Positions 61,445 to 64,000 of a DNA stretch of 64,000 nucleotides are shown here, in pieces. Source of the DNA: Alopecurus myosuroides (Eukaryota > Streptophyta > Magnoliopsida > Poales > Poaceae). A program made the position numbers and the translations under genes. Position 1 is the first letter of the stretch. Each line of letters starts with the position of its first letter. Below the pieces are notes generated by a model. It was not told the DNA's origin. It did no database searches and saw nothing but the letters and a program-made list of their open reading frames with translations. The stretch spans positions 238,562,187 to 238,626,186 of the forward strand of contig CM054058.1 of NCBI GenBank assembly GCA_028641055.1, in the 5' to 3' direction.

Positions 61445-61679
61445 CTGGTCACATATAGTGGCTCGCACACATAAATCCTTAGCCATTTTTTTCAAGGGCC
61501 AGATAATTTGATGTCCTGTTACTCCGGATTATCCGATGTCAAACTCAATTTCTGTGTTTGACAATGTGAGCTCTTTTTTCCTTATGTCCTTTGTGGATCG
61601 ATGCGGCTATGATAATAGTACTTTTATTTCTCCATTACATAGCATTTAGTTGGATTATCTTTGGTGATGTTGCCTAACA
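61445..61679 (-). repeat. Copia D LTR, third piece (outer end uncertain)
   Basis: Resumes the ATCCGG-rich LTR sequence after the solo LTR (TGGCTCGCACAC parallels TGGCTCGCATAC at 56600). The outer border at CCTAACA is a guess. Confidence 0.45.
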
Positions 61680-63659
61680 CACAAACTTTATAGGACTACA
61701 AGAAATGTTCTTTCACCAGAGAGATAATAAAAGGTATATCCTCGTATGAAAAATAGATAAATCACAACCAATGGATTATTCTAGTTGTACTTAGATAAAT
61801 CTCACATACAATTTTTAAAAAAAAATTATACATGTTAAATATTAGCTTGATCTTAAAAAACAAATACATATTAATGCTCTCGACGCAAACGAATACTAAT
61901 CCAATGCAATTGAAAGATACGTTTTGAGACCCTATAAAATAATCATAGCCAATGGAAAATTACGTCTTGTCGTCTTACATTTAGTACTATTGGCAACATA
62001 AAATTTCAGGATGGACAATATGCTAAAAAATTGTTGGGCTGGTTATACACCAAGTCATCTAAGGAATACATAAAGTGTTATTACTAGAACCCGAACTTAA
62101 GAGGATTTCTCAAAAAAACAATTACGTTAAAATGTGTATCCAAGTGTTTATGCAATCAAAAATCTCACCGCGACCCTATTTATTGCGTGGACGGCACGAA
62201 CAAAAATATTGGAGCACTTTGTATAGCTATGCTCAAAATGGAAGATTGTGGTACAACTATGGACCTAAGCTAGCAAAGGTACGACAATCGATTGAGGGGG
62301 TGTGAAGATTGTGGCTTAGTCTGGTTATTGCCATCAAAGCTCCACACTGGACTATCTAAACAAGTTACTTGAAAAAAATCATTAGTTTTTTGTAAAATAT
62401 TTTATTATTTGATAGCAATATTAGCATACAAGTGAAGGTCAACGATATAGTTTTAGTAATGTATTCATATATACTGAAGTGGTTAAATAAGATAAAAATG
62501 CTTGCAAATGTAAAATACATAGTTCTTTCAGCATACTCCAAAATATGATGCCCTCGCATTTGCGAAGGCAATCGTAAGAACTAGCTACAAACATCTCCCT
62601 TCCTAGCATCTATACATCACATACAGAAAAATCATTCAATAGCTCTTTTAGTGTGTATGGAGGTTTTCACGTCATCGTATAAATGTTGGTCGTCCATTTC
62701 ATTTTAAATGACACACATCTGAAGGATATTCCTCCCACGTGATTCAATTAATATGTTTTATATATTGCATTTTAGTTATCATAATAATTGCCAATAGTCC
62801 TGCTAATTTTTTAGAAACCATGAATCCTCTTTCCACACATACCCAATCCAAAAGTTGTTATTTAAATTTGGTGCATACAGAAGTAAAAAGGAAATGTTCA
62901 TAAACCAAATTATTTAAGCGTACTAAACAACAAAAAAATACTTTTTTACTATACATTTTGTTTTGCTGGGATTGTTGTGCATTTGTTAACAATGATTCAT
63001 GCATTTGCTAAAGGGAAATCATAGTACACACTTGTAGATGCAATTGTATTTAACTAAACGAGCTATACATTTGTTGTTTTATTCACATTTGTGATTCCAA
63101 TGACATTATCAAAATAACTATTTTTGATTCGACATGGCTCTAAGAATTCTAACACTCATTCCTTTGCATTCCTTACAACATCAACATTGCTCATGTTCCG
63201 ATAATTACCCAGCAAGTTCCGGGCTGATTTTTCCGGTATCTACTAGGGTCTGACAATTGCCTTGCGAATGAGATATACATTGGATTGATTGCACGAATGA
63301 CTTCCGTCGTCGAGGCGAGACACCAAAGTCTGAAGGAAGTAAACACAGCAGTCTCGTGTGGAAGTGGTGGGAAATTAGATACTTAAATAGCTGTATGACT
63401 ATGACAGGATAGTTTTTTAGCATAAATGTCTAAACTGAAATTAGTTGTGCGGGGAGGCGTTTAGGAACAAAGGCGGGATCAAATGAAATATTTCCCCTTT
63501 GCATTCTTTCCAAGGAATCGACATATAAACAGAGTCACAAGCCAGAAAAACTGTACAAACAGAATCGGAACCAACTAGGGAAAGCAGGACATACAAATAC
63601 TCTCCTACACTCGTTCTAACCTAGCCAAAACCGATGATTGATCGCTTCTTCAGTCTTGA
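61680..63659. other. AT-rich intergenic sequence; 3' flank of the SWEET gene
   Basis: No gene or recognisable element. Short frames at 62075-62305 and 63205-63423 have no family resemblance. The last 200-250 bp before 63660 probably include the 3' UTR of the SWEET gene on the minus strand. Confidence 0.45.
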
Positions 63660-63987
63660 TCAGGCAAGCAACGGCGCAGATGAGTCCTTGCATCTCCATT
63701 TCCTGCTGTAGTAAGCGTACAGCCCCAGCTGTGTTGCTCCCAAGACGACTCCAAGCCCGTTCGGCAACTGAAAATTCAGACGAAGAGAGGTCTAACTGTC
63801 AGCCTGTGCATTCAGATAAATGCATCGATTCAAGCAGGTGCGATTCGAAATGGGATTGGGTGCTCACATAGATGAATAAATCACGTAGAAGCAACCCATA
63901 TATCGCAAATGAGGCGCTCATGAGCAGCGTAGAGAGGGAGAGGTAGAAGGGCATGAACTCCACGCACTCCGTCCGAATCACCACGCC
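63660..63987 (-). CDS. SWEET2: SWEET2-like sugar transporter, last two coding exons
   Basis: SWEET proteins are seven-helix membrane transporters moving sugars down their gradient, and SWEET2 members of other plants act at the vacuolar membrane. On the minus strand an exon of exactly 120 bp (63987-63868), preceded by a TTCTTCAG acceptor and followed by a GTGAGC donor, encodes GVVIRTECVEFMPFYLSLST and the next helix, ending in DLFIY. After a 100-bp intron with acceptor TTTTCAG, the last exon (63767-63660, 36 codons with TGA) encodes PNGLGVVLGATQLGLYAYYS and a short tail ending APLLA. This is the second MtN3 repeat: helix 6, the loop, the conserved PNG of helix 7, and the cytosolic tail. The VEFMPFYLSLST core points to the SWEET2 clade. 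Splice phases are 0 at the shared joint and the frame is intact. Earlier exons lie beyond 64000, so start, promoter and expression cannot be judged. It looks functional. Confidence 0.88.
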
Positions 63988-64000
63988 CTGAAGAACCAAT

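Larger units (their letters stand above)
15794..61679 (-). mobile_element. Decayed Copia element D (minus strand), split by several insertions
   Basis: Pieces of one minus-strand Copia element are found at 15794-16727 (integrase), 50097-52882 (protease, gag, PBS) and in LTR fragments at 52883-53634, 56390-56717 and 61445 to about 61679. The order gag-PR-IN, with integrase before RT, is diagnostic of Copia. RT, RNase H and the 3' LTR would lie left of element B, outside the window. It hosts elements B and C, the Stowaway-ended element and the solo LTR, so it is the oldest insertion here. The right end is uncertain: CCTAACA at 61679 is my best guess for the LTR start on the minus strand. Confidence 0.75.

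Noticed and set aside
62075..62305. 76-codon frame in the intergenic region as a gene
   Set aside because: Short, no family resemblance, no flanking gene signals.
1..64000. CRISPR arrays, rRNA genes or bacterial operons
   Set aside because: No regularly spaced short repeats or rRNA motifs. Introns, LTR elements and Stowaway ends show plant nuclear DNA.

Overview
This window is a transposable-element-dense stretch of a grass nuclear genome, with the tail of one host gene at its right edge. The LTR families (including ones opening TGATACGTCTCC and TGATACATC), a Thalos-type Stowaway terminus (CTCCCTCCGTCCGG with TA duplications) and a grass-type SWEET sugar-transporter tail point to a Pooideae grass (wheat, barley, oat or ryegrass alliance). 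I cannot assign the genus. No bacterial, organellar or CRISPR features are present.

Most of the window is a nested stack of LTR retrotransposons whose borders and target-site duplications (TSDs) can be read directly. The oldest is D, a decayed Copia element on the minus strand (15794-about 61679, in pieces). Element C (16728-50091, TSD ATGTG) inserted into D. C is non-autonomous and carries only an acidic, membrane-tailed ORF. Element F (18944-45663, minus strand, TSD AATTC) inserted into the ORF of C. F is a Tat-type Gypsy element. Element E (19046-33572, TSD TTTTT) inserted into the left LTR of F. E is a Tekay-like chromodomain Gypsy element with 4.1-4.4 kb LTRs. To the left, element B (gag-protease only, 9416-15793) sits in the pol of D. 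Element A (Tat-type Gypsy, 422-9415) sits in the 5' LTR of B. A Copia element, of which only the last 421 bp are visible, sits in the 5' LTR of A. To the right, the LTR of D was hit by a 2.75 kb Stowaway-ended element carrying a GDSL lipase fragment (53635-56387), then by an apparent 4.7 kb solo LTR (56718-61439, TSD AATAT).

No element looks autonomous. A has lost gag, protease and half of RT. B and C never had, or have lost, pol. D lacks a catalytic integrase Asp. F carries several nonsense and frameshift lesions. E has a single stop codon splitting an otherwise complete gag-pol. A and F share a multi-exon gene on the strand opposite pol, between pol and the 3' LTR, in two strongly diverged copies; it is one of the better candidates for unexplained biology. 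Others are the C-element protein, the captured GDSL fragment, a tRNA-like arm in the E LTR, and conserved hairpins and polypurine-like repeats in the 3' non-coding regions of B and C.

The only host gene recognised is at 63660-63987 on the minus strand: the last two coding exons of a SWEET2-like transporter, whose upstream exons lie beyond the window.
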